64,000 nt of DNA, taken from positions 620,001-684,000 of the forward strand of contig NZ_BNJG01000003.1 of NCBI RefSeq assembly GCF_016587375.1, read 5' to 3'. This document shows, in pieces, positions 34,382 through 42,964 of this stretch. The DNA comes from Ktedonobacter robiniae (lineage in GTDB: Bacteria; Chloroflexota; Ktedonobacteria; Ktedonobacterales; Ktedonobacteraceae). Within the stretch, counting starts at the first letter, position 1. Every line of letters begins with the position of its first letter. Below the pieces are notes generated by a model. The model saw only the letters and a program-made list of their open reading frames with translations. It was not told where the DNA came from and did no database searches. The position numbers and the translations under genes were made by a program.

Positions 34382-36160
34382 ATGGCGGGTATAAAGGATA
34401 TGAGGATGCAACTGGAAGGCTCTACGCTTGGACACTACAGGCTGCTGCATGTATTGGGGAATGGTGGCATGGGCGAGGTGTACCTGGCTGAAGATCCACG
34501 TGTGCCACGCTATGTCGCGATTAAGGTGCTTAAAATTGATACCTCTCTACAACAGGATGTGGAGAGGGATATCCAGCTCTTCAGGCACGAACTTCAAGCC
34601 ATCGCACGTCTAAACCATCGCTATATTGTGCAGCTCTTCGATTCGGGACAGCAGATGCAGAGGCGCATGTTGTTGGCATACATGGTGATGCCGTATTTTG
34701 AGGATGGAACCCTTGAACAATGGTGGCGCGAGCGGGGTACGGTGCCCAGACCACCACACGAGGTTTCCCACCTGGTAACACAAGCCGCGAGCGCACTGCA
34801 ACATGCTCATGACCGCGAGATTATTCACCGCGATGTGAAGCCCTCTAACTTCCTGATTCGAGTTCAAGATACGGAGATCGTGGGACTACCTGATATTTTT
34901 CTCTCGGATTTCGGCATCGCTAGGTTAGCAACGATGATGACGACTAGCACGCAAATTCGGGGCACACCACCCTATATGGCACCAGAACTGCTTCAAGGTC
35001 ACCCGGTCTACGCCAGCGACCAGTACGCGCTCGCAGTCATGGCCTATGAGCTACTCACGGGCCGCACACCCTTCCGTGGCGGCAAGGCTCAGCTCGCCTA
35101 CCAGCATACTCATGTCACGCCACCTCTACCCAGCACGCTTAACCCTAACCTGCCTCAGGCAGCGGATAACGTATTACTACGTGCTTTGCGCAAAGAACCG
35201 GGCGAACGCTATCCAGATGTGACTGACTTCGCGTGGGCCTTGAAGAGCGCCCTGGCACACGCCCCTGATATAAATACCATCGACGCCATCGCGGTCCAGG
35301 CTCAAAGGTCCGTGAAGCTCTATCATACAGGCGAACAAACTGTACCTATATATAGGCACCAACCTGCTGGGCCAGAAGAGAATGTCTGGCAAAATGTTGA
35401 GCCGCGCAGTCAGGTGAGCGCAGCTTTTCAGCCTGTCGTGCCAAGGCGCAAACGTTCAGGCTCAGGCACACTTATGCCCCTCCTGCTGGGTTTCCTGATC
35501 GGACTGAGCATCATTGGCGTGCTGGGCTATTTCCTTGTATATAATCAGCCGAGCACACAGTCGCCGAACGTCATTCAAGCAAATCCAGCGGCAACTTTCA
35601 CAACTAACGTCAAACCCTCGCTTAGCAGTTCGCTTGCAGATAATGGAGCCGCCTTCAACTGGGAGATAAGCAAGGATGGGCCGGGTAAATGCGCATTTCA
35701 ACAACAGGCCTATCACGTCAGCCAGTCGACACAGAGCGACTTCACAACCTGTACGGCCAGCGCGACAAACGAGGCCAATTTCAAGCTCCAAGTCGACATG
35801 CGCATGCTGAAAGGAAATATTGGTGGTGTGATTTTCGATGAGCAGCAAGGTGAGGGCGTGTGCTATGCTTTCCAGATTAACCTGAATGGCAGCTACCAGC
35901 TCATCGTTTATACCGATAATACACGCGCTCATGCTCGCGTGCTTGTAAACAATAGGTCTTCAGATATCAAAACGGGGACAGGGGCGAGCAATACCCTGGG
36001 CCTCTATGCTCACAATGGCTCCTTTGACCTCTACATCAACGGAGTTCTCCAGACTACTGTGCAGGATGCAACCTATCACAGCGGTCATATTGGCGTCCTG
36101 GCCGATGCCCAGGACGCGCCCGTGGAGGCTAGTTTCCAAAACCTGACGATCTGGTCATAA
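34382..36160 (+). CDS. membrane Ser/Thr protein kinase with extracellular lectin-like domain
   Basis: 592 residues. The kinase domain (about 17-290) has GNGGMGEVYLAED (P-loop), VAIKVL (Lys), HRDVKPSNFL (catalytic loop), SDFGIA and MAPELL. A basic linker precedes one transmembrane helix (about 363-386, LLLGFLIGLSIIGVLGYFLVY). Residues about 400-592 form an outer beta-rich module (NFKLQVDMRMLKGNIGGVIF...GLYAHNGSFDLYINGVLQTTV...GHIGVLADAQDAPVEASFQNLTI), typical of LamG/DUF1080-like jelly rolls that bind sugars. It is therefore a receptor-like kinase. ATG 34406 (MQLEGSTLG) is a likely alternative start. No phosphatase lies nearby. Confidence 0.92.
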   Translation: MAGIKDMRMQLEGSTLGHYRLLHVLGNGGMGEVYLAEDPRVPRYVAIKVLKIDTSLQQDVERDIQLFRHELQAIARLNHRYIVQLFDSGQQMQRRMLLAYMVMPYFEDGTLEQWWRERGTVPRPPHEVSHLVTQAASALQHAHDREIIHRDVKPSNFLIRVQDTEIVGLPDIFLSDFGIARLATMMTTSTQIRGTPPYMAPELLQGHPVYASDQYALAVMAYELLTGRTPFRGGKAQLAYQHTHVTPPLPSTLNPNLPQAADNVLLRALRKEPGERYPDVTDFAWALKSALAHAPDINTIDAIAVQAQRSVKLYHTGEQTVPIYRHQPAGPEENVWQNVEPRSQVSAAFQPVVPRRKRSGSGTLMPLLLGFLIGLSIIGVLGYFLVYNQPSTQSPNVIQANPAATFTTNVKPSLSSSLADNGAAFNWEISKDGPGKCAFQQQAYHVSQSTQSDFTTCTASATNEANFKLQVDMRMLKGNIGGVIFDEQQGEGVCYAFQINLNGSYQLIVYTDNTRAHARVLVNNRSSDIKTGTGASNTLGLYAHNGSFDLYINGVLQTTVQDATYHSGHIGVLADAQDAPVEASFQNLTIWS

Positions 36161-36206
36161 TTGACAATACCTTTTTCGCAACACGGCCCAAAAAACTCAG
36201 AACCTA

Positions 36207-36560
36207 TCAACTTTTGCGTGGAGAGAATGAGAGATAGATTTTATCTGATACAGTGGAGATATCGTGGATAAATACCTTTTTTGAGCTTTCTTCAAGGGTT
36301 TTTTGAATTTTTGACACAATCCAGGGTTTAGACATATTCGCAAGCCAGAGCGCACCCTCAACTTCTATGTCCTGGAGAACAAGTTTGCCGTTCTCTGCAA
36401 AGGGGCGAAATTTCATCGTTATCTCGATTCTCCCTAATGCCAGAGCTTTTATAACAATACGACCATCAAATACATCAAAGCGGATGAATTTTAATACTTT
36501 CCCTACATCGATACAGATCTCCCTTAACGCAAATGCCGGTATTGCAATGTTTGTACGCAT
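36207..36560 (-). CDS. unknown protein at end of gas-vesicle minus operon
   Basis: A 117-residue protein (MRTNIAIPAFALREICIDVG...). It is mostly beta-strand-like with alternating hydrophobic residues (FDVFDGRIVIKALALGRIEITMKFRP), reminiscent of LmeA/DUF2993-type lipid-binding strands, though I cannot assign it. GGGAGAAA precedes its ATG on the minus strand. It shares the A+T-rich composition and strand of the gvp genes, so it is probably the last gene of that transcript. A role in vesicle assembly is unproven. Confidence 0.55.
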   Translation of the reverse strand: MRTNIAIPAFALREICIDVGKVLKFIRFDVFDGRIVIKALALGRIEITMKFRPFAENGKLVLQDIEVEGALWLANMSKPWIVSKIQKTLEESSKKVFIHDISTVSDKIYLSFSPRKS

Positions 36561-36700
36561 AAATTTCTCCCTCTACGGTCATCGCCGCTTCCCAGTAAAG
36601 CATATACAGAGCAGAGGACAGCAGCCCGAGGCAAGGGTGCGCCCTCTTCTCCTCCTTCTTTTTCTGCCGCCACACGTGGCGCACACATCAAATGAAACAC

Positions 36701-36952
36701 TTAGCGCTCTTTAAAGAAATCTCGGAGTCTTGACTCAATAACGGAATCAGCGACAACAATAGGTTTTTTGGTAATTGTCACATGAACCGTATGGCCGCTT
36801 ACTTCGTAGCGACCCTCAACTCCTTTGCCTGAAAAGGTGCCGCCATTTTCGTCACCTCTCAGGGTTGCTCCCGCCTGGTCGGCAGCATGTTTGGCATGCT
36901 GTAATATGGATGCTGCCTCACCAGAGAATGAAACATCGAAAGTTTTTGCCAT
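36701..36952 (-). CDS. small protein in gas-vesicle operon, PHA-granule-regulator-like
   Basis: An 83-residue protein (MAKTFDVSFSGEAASILQHA...). An N-terminal helix with A-xx-A spacing is followed by strands GATLRGDENGGTFSGKGVEG and YEVSGHTVHVTITKKP, then a helix SVIESRLRDFF. The pattern resembles the small polyhydroxyalkanoate-granule regulator family (DUF of about 85-95 residues), from memory only. AAAAGGAAAA precedes ATG. It lies between a GvpJ-type gene and the 117-residue gene. Association with protein-coated organelles is an interesting parallel but remains inference. Confidence 0.55.
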   Translation of the reverse strand: MAKTFDVSFSGEAASILQHAKHAADQAGATLRGDENGGTFSGKGVEGRYEVSGHTVHVTITKKPIVVADSVIESRLRDFFKER

Positions 36953-37052
36953 GGTTTGTGTTTTCCTTTTCGTTGAGCAGATTCCTTCCTCGATCCTTCC
37001 TAATACACGAGAGTAGCAAAGATAGTGACCCGTCAGTCACATGCGAGTAACC

Positions 37053-37322
37053 TTACGTCCCTTCGGCTTCCTCTCCATTTTCTGTGGCAAGTTGTGCCTT
37101 CTTCTTACCAGAAGAGATAAATGGATCGTGCTCCCACCAATCAATGCCGATCGATTTTGCCTTATCCACTGAGGCGACCAGTAACCTGATTTTGATCGTC
37201 AAAAGCTCAACGTCTACCAGGTTAATCTTGATATCTCCGACGATCACCAGTCCTTTGTCAAGAACTCGATCCAGGACATCAGCTAAATTCGCTGTTTGGA
37301 CACGGCTCATTTGTTCTGGCAT
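37053..37322 (-). CDS. gvpJ: gas-vesicle protein of GvpA/J family (GvpJ-type)
   Basis: 89 residues. The core NLADVLDRVLDKGLVIVGDIKINLVDVELLTIKIRLLVASVDKAKSIGIDWWE is the GvpA/GvpJ/GvpM fold: helix, beta-hairpin, helix. The charged, non-hydrophobic tail (SGKKKAQLATENGEEAEGT) separates it from the main shell protein. GvpJ-type proteins are minor components thought to help nucleate or cap the vesicle. TTG 37328 starts the longer frame, but AGAGG favours ATG 37322. The assignment J versus M or S cannot be settled by eye. Confidence 0.88.
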   Translation of the reverse strand: MPEQMSRVQTANLADVLDRVLDKGLVIVGDIKINLVDVELLTIKIRLLVASVDKAKSIGIDWWEHDPFISSGKKKAQLATENGEEAEGT

Positions 37323-37418
37323 AGACAACCTCTTCTCACTCCTACTCTGGTTTGCTCTATCCGAAAAAATGTCCTCCTTTGTTCGCGAAATCGCGATGTA
37401 TTGAGCAGTTGAAAGTGC

Positions 37419-38147
37419 TCATAAAAGATCTCCCAGCGGACCTAAATCCAAGTTTAAATCCTCATCCGTTAAACCAAATGTCTCTTTAAGCTCTTCCATT
37501 TTCTCTTCTAAGAGTAAAAAAGCATTTCCTACTTTTTCGATTTCATCGCTGCTTAGCTGATCATCCTCTACGCGGCGGATTGCCTGTTTCTCCATCAATT
37601 GGCGTATGAGGTCAATCAGCGTTAATACGAGTTTGGCCAGGCCTTTTTCTACGTTTTTAGGGTCGATATTCGCTTTTGGCTTTGTTGTTTGGTTCGCAAT
37701 GGGATCACTGACTGATGGTAAAGCTCTAACTATGGATTCTTCATCATTTTTACTTCGCCTCTCTTCTTTCTCCAAAGAAGTTGATGCTTCTTCTTTCCCC
37801 TCATGACTACTTCTCTGGTCCTTTTCTTCAGGCAAAGGTGCTGGTGGAACCTCCTTTTCCTCTTCTCTCAAGGGCCGCTCATTCAAAAACGCTTCCTGGG
37901 AAGAAGGTTGGCGAGCGAGCCAGCCTGCTTCTTCATGGCTACCTCTTCTGGCAGCGTTCTCAACGGTTTTTACCGAGGAGAGTAAGAGTCCTAAGTTCAG
38001 GTAAACAAGATCAATATCAGCTACAGAGAGTAGGATCTCTCCTTTCACCATCGCTCCTTTATCAAGGAGCCTGTCCAAAAGTTCCAAAAGCGTAAAATGT
38101 TGACTCTCAAGTATTTGTTCGTTATTCAGGCTCTCCTGACTTTCCAT
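37419..38147 (-). CDS. fusion of GvpA/J-type domain with GvpK
   Basis: 242 residues. Residues about 18-68 (LLELLDRLLDKGAMVKGEIL LSVADIDLVYLNLGLLLSSVKT) are a GvpA/J/S-type domain. Residues 69-155 form a charged, low-complexity linker rich in Glu/Lys/Ser. Residues about 160-242 (VEKGLAKLVLTLIDLIRQLM EKQAIRRVEDDQLSSDEIEK, ending DEDLNLDLGPLGDLL) are an almost complete GvpK. In other bacteria gvpS/J and gvpK are separate neighbours, so this looks like a gene fusion. AGGGAT precedes ATG, 9 bp after the gvpF/L stop. Confidence 0.88.
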   Translation of the reverse strand: MESQESLNNEQILESQHFTLLELLDRLLDKGAMVKGEILLSVADIDLVYLNLGLLLSSVKTVENAARRGSHEEAGWLARQPSSQEAFLNERPLREEEKEVPPAPLPEEKDQRSSHEGKEEASTSLEKEERRSKNDEESIVRALPSVSDPIANQTTKPKANIDPKNVEKGLAKLVLTLIDLIRQLMEKQAIRRVEDDQLSSDEIEKVGNAFLLLEEKMEELKETFGLTDEDLNLDLGPLGDLL

Positions 38148-38156
38148 AGATTATCC

Positions 38157-38966
38157 CTACGTAAAATTATAGGGAGGCCATGGTCCAGAAAATTCAAGCT
38201 CTAATTCTAAGGGACCATACTCCTCAACAAACTGTATCCCTTGTTGGCGAAAAAGAGCTTCTCTCCCCCTTTCAATTAAATAGGCCGCATTAAGTATCAT
38301 CTCTTGCTTTTTTCCTGTCATTTTTTGTGGCAGTATATTATTCAGCTTTGCCTCAAACGCATTTCTCTCTAGCTCATGAAAAATTCTTTCAGTGATCTGG
38401 GCAAGTTGAGTTGCGACGGCATTCTTTACTTCTACTTCCATTTTTTTGTCAAAGAGATAGGCTGCTCCTCTTGATAATTTTGCTCGTTTCTCTTGCAGGC
38501 TGATGAATTCGGGTTCTTTCTGCATAAGATGCTTCGCCAAGGCTTGTTTATTGGCATAGACCTTCACTCCCCATTCCACCTTGCCCGTAAATTTAGCGAG
38601 AAGACTTTGAAAATCCTCCTTCTGGTTCTGTAGCATCTGTGAGGCAGCTTTTTCATCTTTTAAAATAGTGCCAAACTTGAAGGGAATAACGGTAGTATCC
38701 TGCATAAGAGTATCAATTATGTGCTCGTGGGATTGTAACAACTCCGCAGCTCCCTGCTGGACAGCATCCTTGCCACTCGTCAACTCAGAAACCAGGTTTT
38801 TGATTCGATTTTGAAACGCATCAATATCGACCTTACTCACCATTACGCACATATCGTTTTCTGATACAGGGTAAACTTTGTTTTGATTATCTATCCCCAA
38901 AATATCAAGATGCTCAGGTTTTTTGCTTACCAATCCATAGGCATAGAGTCCATTGTGAGAAAGCAT
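38157..38966 (-). CDS. gvpF: gas-vesicle protein GvpF/GvpL
   Basis: 269 residues of the GvpF/GvpL family, accessory proteins that bind GvpA and prevent its aggregation. The N-terminus is LYAYGLVSKKPEHLDILGID. VIPFKFGTILKDEKAA carries the conserved PxxFG segment. WGVKVYANKQALAKHL leads into the helical middle, and the end GPWPPYNFT is the family's typical tail. The frame opens 14 codons earlier and would overlap gvpO; AAAGG places the start at 38966. Whether it acts as F or L is not decidable, so the symbol is provisional. Confidence 0.9.
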   Translation of the reverse strand: MLSHNGLYAYGLVSKKPEHLDILGIDNQNKVYPVSENDMCVMVSKVDIDAFQNRIKNLVSELTSGKDAVQQGAAELLQSHEHIIDTLMQDTTVIPFKFGTILKDEKAASQMLQNQKEDFQSLLAKFTGKVEWGVKVYANKQALAKHLMQKEPEFISLQEKRAKLSRGAAYLFDKKMEVEVKNAVATQLAQITERIFHELERNAFEAKLNNILPQKMTGKKQEMILNAAYLIERGREALFRQQGIQFVEEYGPLELELEFSGPWPPYNFT

Positions 38967-38979
38967 AATTTGAGCCTTT

Positions 38980-39252
38980 CTATTCTTCCTCCTCCTCCTG
39001 CTCTCCAATACTTTTCACCTGCTTATAGGAATAAACCTCAAGCTCACTATCCAGTTTGACAACGTAATACTTTTTTTCAAATATCGCGTGACCTGGCAGA
39101 GTAACATTTCTTTCTGACGCTTCTGCTTGGGCAACCCAACCCTCCTCGGTCTTGTCAATGCCAATGATTTTTATCTCCTCGCCAAGTTCTTTCGTTTCCA
39201 AAGCTTCTCTCAAGAATTGCTTGGTTCTATCTCTAACTGCGTTGATGCTCAA
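38980..39252 (-). CDS. gvpO: gas-vesicle protein GvpO
   Basis: 90 residues. The body (DRTKQFLREALETKELGEEI KIIGIDKTEEGWVAQAEASE and YYVVKLDSELEVYSYKQVKS) matches GvpO: an N-terminal helix and a beta-meander that contains the EEGW motif. It ends in an acidic tail. It starts with TTG, since no ATG is in frame, supported by AAGGAG 8 bp before it. It is the first gene of the minus-strand gas-vesicle transcript. GvpO is needed for vesicle formation in haloarchaea and occurs in actinobacterial clusters. Confidence 0.88.
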   Translation of the reverse strand: MSINAVRDRTKQFLREALETKELGEEIKIIGIDKTEEGWVAQAEASERNVTLPGHAIFEKKYYVVKLDSELEVYSYKQVKSIGEQEEEEE

Positions 39253-39344
39253 TTTGTATCTCCTTCCAAAGTCTTGAATCTGTTACAAGCGAGAAAATTT
39301 CTCAGAACAGCCCCAACAGTGCATCGGACAACTGCTGCTATTTT

Positions 39345-39372
39345 AGTATAAGAAGATTTTCAAGTTCATCAA
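39345..39372 (-). promoter_or_regulatory. promoter of gas-vesicle minus operon
   Basis: On the minus strand TTGATG (39372-39367) and TATACT (39350-39345) are separated by 16 bp. The -10 is about 95 bp upstream of the gvpO start. Confidence 0.5.
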
Positions 39373-39629
39373 TGTGTGTTTTTCCTCATCTATACAAACA
39401 CACAATTATCAATATAATCATATTTTTTGTTCTATTATCTCGTTGATTTTTGTAACTCATTACAAATAATGAGCGTGTACACAACATAGATAAAGAATAG
39501 AATGGATGAGTATTTTGGGGATTTATGCAATTGCTTCTAGATGTTGAGTTTTTAGCAGTTGGGCTGACTAAGGCATTCATATGAAGCAAAAAGGAGTCCC
39601 TGTTACTGAATCTGAGGAGGTAAACAACC
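39373..39629. other. A+T-rich divergent control region of the gas-vesicle locus
   Basis: There is no gene; apparent frames on the minus strand only mirror gvpA. The region separates gvpO (minus) and gvpA (plus). It ends with the strong ribosome site GAGGAGGT at about 39615-39622 for gvpA. No clear plus-strand promoter pair was found, so the gvpA promoter may use an alternative sigma factor. Confidence 0.4.
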
Positions 39630-39845
39630 ATGCCCGTAGAAAAGGCAGCACCAGCATCTGGTAGCATTGCTGAGGTAATTGACCGCATTCTTGATAAAGG
39701 GATCGTCATTGATGCCTGGATTAGAGTCTCTCTCGTAGGCATCGAGGTGATATCGATTGAAGCCAGAGCAGTCGTCGCTTCCGTGGAGACATATCTCAAG
39801 TATGCTGAAGCCATTGGACTCACTGCTACTGCCGCTTCCGCCTAA
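39630..39845 (+). CDS. gvpA: gas-vesicle major shell protein GvpA
   Basis: 71 residues. SIAEVIDRILDKGIVIDAWI and RVSLVGIEVISIEARAVVAS are the hallmark of GvpA, the small hydrophobic protein that forms the ribbed vesicle wall. Length (70-75) and the short Ala/Thr tail fit the shell protein rather than the minor paralogues. The strong ribosome site GAGGAGGT and its position first in the plus operon suit a highly expressed structural protein. About 180 bp separates it from the next gene. Unlike many clusters, only one gvpA-type shell gene is seen. Confidence 0.95.
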   Translation: MPVEKAAPASGSIAEVIDRILDKGIVIDAWIRVSLVGIEVISIEARAVVASVETYLKYAEAIGLTATAASA

Positions 39846-40028
39846 AGAGTAAGAAAGCATCTTGAAGGCATCCTGGTAATGTTCCACGATCATATCTCTA
39901 GCAACCGTGGCCATCCCCTGACTGAGAATGTACGCTCCTCTTGGGAGGGGGTGCTCTGTTGATTCCCCGCTTCACGGTGGGAAGAAGAGAGATGTTCTTC
40001 TTCATTCATAGGAAGAGAAGGATGAATT

Positions 40029-40835
40029 ATGAAGAGACCGAAAGGGATGAGTGATATCAAAAAAGCTCGTGGTCTCAAAGATCTTATCGAGGCTTTTTCA
40101 AGCCATGATAGTGGAACGGAGGAGACTTCGAAACAGCTTCAACTGGACGTTGAAAAAAGCGTCCTTGAAAAGCAGCTTCAGCAATTTACACAGCAAGCAG
40201 CTCAGATAGAAGAGAGGCTCGCCGAAATCACTAAGGCGGTGAACCGCGAGATTCCCCAACTCAAAGAGGAGCAGGAGGGAAAACACAAGGAGGAAGAGGG
40301 CAGTACACCAGAGAAAGATGACGATCAAAAGAAAAAACTAGAAATTGATTTTGGTCTCGGCAAACTCACGGTCAGCGACATTTTTCAAGGGCTCGGAAGT
40401 CTGGTCGATTTTGTCGCCAAAATGGAGCAGGAAGGGAAGGGAGAAGAGAGACGCGAAGGGGAATTTACCAGTCCTTCAGGGCGCGTCAAAGGTGTCTATG
40501 GCTTCTCCGTCAAACAGGGTATTGGTGGAAAGCCGGTGGTGGAACCATTTGGCAATGTGAAAAAGACTGCTCATGGTCCGGTCGTTGAGGAGGAGATTCA
40601 GCCTTTAGCTGATGTTTTTGATGAGAAAGACCACGTTTTAATCATCATCGAATTGCCAGGAGTGGAGGGAAAGCAAATTCACACCGAGGTCAAAGGAGAC
40701 ATCCTCGTGCTCTCTGCTGCAGGCAAAGGACGCAAGTATGCGCGAGAAGTGGTCTTACCCGAAGGGGCCGATGCCAGCACCATGACCAGCAAATATAGAA
40801 ACGGCGTTTTAGAGATAAGGATGAGTAAAGGGTAA
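40029..40835 (+). CDS. gvpH: GvpH-like small heat-shock protein with coiled-coil N-terminus
   Basis: 268 residues. The first 120 are charged and coiled-coil-like (VEKSVLEKQLQQFTQQAAQI EERLAEITKAV). The middle contains GRVKGVYGFSVKQGIGGKPV VEPFGNVKKT, a segment seen in gas-vesicle-linked Hsp20 proteins. The last 85 residues (LADVFDEKDHVLIIIELPGV...REVVLPEGADASTMTSKYRN GVLEIRM) are an alpha-crystallin (Hsp20) domain with the GVLEI motif. Such proteins probably hold GvpA or assembly factors soluble. GAAGGAT precedes ATG. The next gene begins 1 bp after its stop, so translation is likely coupled. Confidence 0.82.
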   Translation: MKRPKGMSDIKKARGLKDLIEAFSSHDSGTEETSKQLQLDVEKSVLEKQLQQFTQQAAQIEERLAEITKAVNREIPQLKEEQEGKHKEEEGSTPEKDDDQKKKLEIDFGLGKLTVSDIFQGLGSLVDFVAKMEQEGKGEERREGEFTSPSGRVKGVYGFSVKQGIGGKPVVEPFGNVKKTAHGPVVEEEIQPLADVFDEKDHVLIIIELPGVEGKQIHTEVKGDILVLSAAGKGRKYAREVVLPEGADASTMTSKYRNGVLEIRMSKG

Positions 40836-40836
40836 C

Positions 40837-42954
40837 ATGTCCGAGATGGTGGTTCAACTCAAGGTAGTCGAAGCAAATCCTCGGGATGTGGGGCGTGGCA
40901 TTGCCCGAATAGATCCAGAAGTGATGGAGAAATTGGGCATTAGCGACGCAGGGGAGATTGTGAGCCTCAAAGGCAAACGGGAAACAGTTGTTAAGATCAT
41001 GCCAACCTTTCCTGAGCAACGGGGACGTGGCATTGTCCAGATAGATGGCATTATCAGGGAAAACGCGCAAATAGGGATTACCGAACAGGTAAAACTTGCC
41101 GCGACCAGTATCGCGGAAGCAGAAAAAGTGACCCTCTCTCCTTTGACCTTAATTGATAGAACGACCACAGACGCGGCTTACCTTTCCAGGCAACTCACAG
41201 CTATTCCAGTGATTGCCGGGGATAGGGTTCAAACTACCTTTTTAGGCTCGAAGAAGCAGGACTTCCGCGTGCTGGATACCCGGCCCACCGGAGCGGTGAT
41301 GATCACGCCACGAACCACCATCGCTATCACAGGTCAGGGAAAGGCAACAGAGGCGCGGTTGACTTACGAAGATATTGGGGGCCTTGGTAATCAAACGCAG
41401 CACATTCGAGAGATGATAGAGCTCCCGTTGCGTTTCCCTGATATTTTTGCGCGCTTAGGCGTTGATCCCCCCAAAGGAGTTCTTTTGCACGGTCCCCCTG
41501 GCTGTGGTAAGACATTGATCGCCAAAGTGATCGCCAATGAAACCGATGCCACCTTTTTCCAGCTCTCCGGCCCGGAGATAATCCATAAGTTCTATGGTGA
41601 GTCCGAAGCGCACCTGCGAAGTGTCTTTGAGAAGGCCAAACACAGTGCTCCAGCCATCTTATTTTTGGACGAGTTGGATGCGATCGCGCCGAAAAGAGAA
41701 GGCTTGGGAGAGGAAAAACAGGTTGAGCGTAGAGTGGTGGCCCAACTGTTGGCCTTAATGGACGGTTTGGAAGAACGGGGGCAAATCATCATTATCGGCG
41801 CGACCAATTTACCGGATGTTCTTGACCCAGCCCTTCGCCGTCCTGGTCGCTTTGATCGAGAAATTGTTATTTCGATCCCGGATAAAAATGGGCGACGCGA
41901 AATTCTCATGATTCACACCAGGGGCATCCCATTAGCAGATGACGTTGACCTTGAACGGCTGGCGTTTTTAACTCATGGTTTTGTGGGGGCGGACCTTGCA
42001 GCTTTAGCGCGTGAAGCGGCAATGCATGCAATTCGTCGACTGATGCCTAATATAGACTTTGAACAGAAAGTAGTGCCAGAAAAGGACATCCTTTCTCTCG
42101 AGGTATGCATGGAGGATTTTCTCAATGCACTGCGTGAGATCGAGCCATCCGCCATTCGCGAGTTCTTTACGGAGATACCAGAACTCGATTTTTCCGACAT
42201 CGGTGGATTGGATGAGGTCAAGCAAATACTGAAAGAGACGGTCAAAGATCCCTTATATCATCCTGAAGTGTATGTCAGGGCAAATACCAGGCCAGCCAAG
42301 GGGATTCTCTTAACTGGTGAACCAGGAACGGGAAAGACGCTGATGGCCAAGGCGATTGCCAAAGAAGCGGAAGTCAACTTTATCGCGGTCTCCGGTCCAG
42401 AATTGCTTTCAAAATTTGTTGGTGAAAGCGAGCGAAGCATTCGTGAAGTATTTAAAAAGGCCAGGCAGGCTTCCCCCTGCATTTTGTTTTTCGACGAAAT
42501 TGAAACGCTCGTCCCTCGGCGGGGAAAAACGACAGGCGAGCAGGTAACCGAGCGGGTAGTTGCTCAGTTCTTAACCGAAATGGATGGAATTGAAGAGTTG
42601 AAGGGCGTGCTGGTGCTGGCAAGTACCAACCGATCGGATTTGATAGATCCGGCCATGTTGAGACCGGGACGGTTTGATTTTGTAATTGAAATGCCGAAAC
42701 CTGATTTGAAAGCGCGGGAGGAGATCTTTAAGGTTCATACAAGAGGGAAGCCCTTAGGTAAAGGCGTCACGCCAAAAAGCCTGGCCATGGAAACTGAGAA
42801 TATGGTCGGGGCAGAAATTGCTTCCATTTGCCAGAAAGCCAGTCTTCTGGCAATACGGGAGTTTCTAGAAAGCAAAGAAGAAGATTTAGAGAAATTAACT
42901 ATTGAAAAGAGGCATTTTAGCGAGGCAATGCAAGGCACGGTAACGCGTCTTTAA
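40837..42954 (+). CDS. CDC48/VAT-type double AAA+ ATPase in gas-vesicle operon
   Basis: 705 residues. The N-domain (about 1-190: VVEANPRDVGRGIARIDPEV MEKLGISDAGEIV) is the double-psi-barrel found in CDC48/p97/VAT. The first AAA ring has Walker A GPPGCGKTLIAKVIANE (about 218) and Walker B ILFLDELDAIAPKRE. The second has GEPGTGKTLMAKAIAKE (about 493) and ILFFDEIETLVPRRGK. Arg-finger segments RRPGRFD and LRPGRFD are present. CDC48 unfolds or extracts proteins; it is common in archaea but patchy in bacteria. It lies 1 bp after the Hsp20-like gene and 10 bp before a GvpF/L gene, so it is part of the vesicle operon. It may replace the usual AAA+ protein GvpN, which is absent here (inference). Confidence 0.93.
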   Translation: MSEMVVQLKVVEANPRDVGRGIARIDPEVMEKLGISDAGEIVSLKGKRETVVKIMPTFPEQRGRGIVQIDGIIRENAQIGITEQVKLAATSIAEAEKVTLSPLTLIDRTTTDAAYLSRQLTAIPVIAGDRVQTTFLGSKKQDFRVLDTRPTGAVMITPRTTIAITGQGKATEARLTYEDIGGLGNQTQHIREMIELPLRFPDIFARLGVDPPKGVLLHGPPGCGKTLIAKVIANETDATFFQLSGPEIIHKFYGESEAHLRSVFEKAKHSAPAILFLDELDAIAPKREGLGEEKQVERRVVAQLLALMDGLEERGQIIIIGATNLPDVLDPALRRPGRFDREIVISIPDKNGRREILMIHTRGIPLADDVDLERLAFLTHGFVGADLAALAREAAMHAIRRLMPNIDFEQKVVPEKDILSLEVCMEDFLNALREIEPSAIREFFTEIPELDFSDIGGLDEVKQILKETVKDPLYHPEVYVRANTRPAKGILLTGEPGTGKTLMAKAIAKEAEVNFIAVSGPELLSKFVGESERSIREVFKKARQASPCILFFDEIETLVPRRGKTTGEQVTERVVAQFLTEMDGIEELKGVLVLASTNRSDLIDPAMLRPGRFDFVIEMPKPDLKAREEIFKVHTRGKPLGKGVTPKSLAMETENMVGAEIASICQKASLLAIREFLESKEEDLEKLTIEKRHFSEAMQGTVTRL

Positions 42955-42964
42955 GGGGAAAAGT

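Noticed and set aside
39386..39914. Minus-strand frames of 103-145 codons opposite gvpA
   Set aside because: They are shadows of gvpA and its leader with no family pattern.
40837..42954. AAA+ gene as GvpN
   Set aside because: GvpN is a single-ring MoxR-type protein of about 300-400 residues; this protein has a CDC48 N-domain and two AAA rings.
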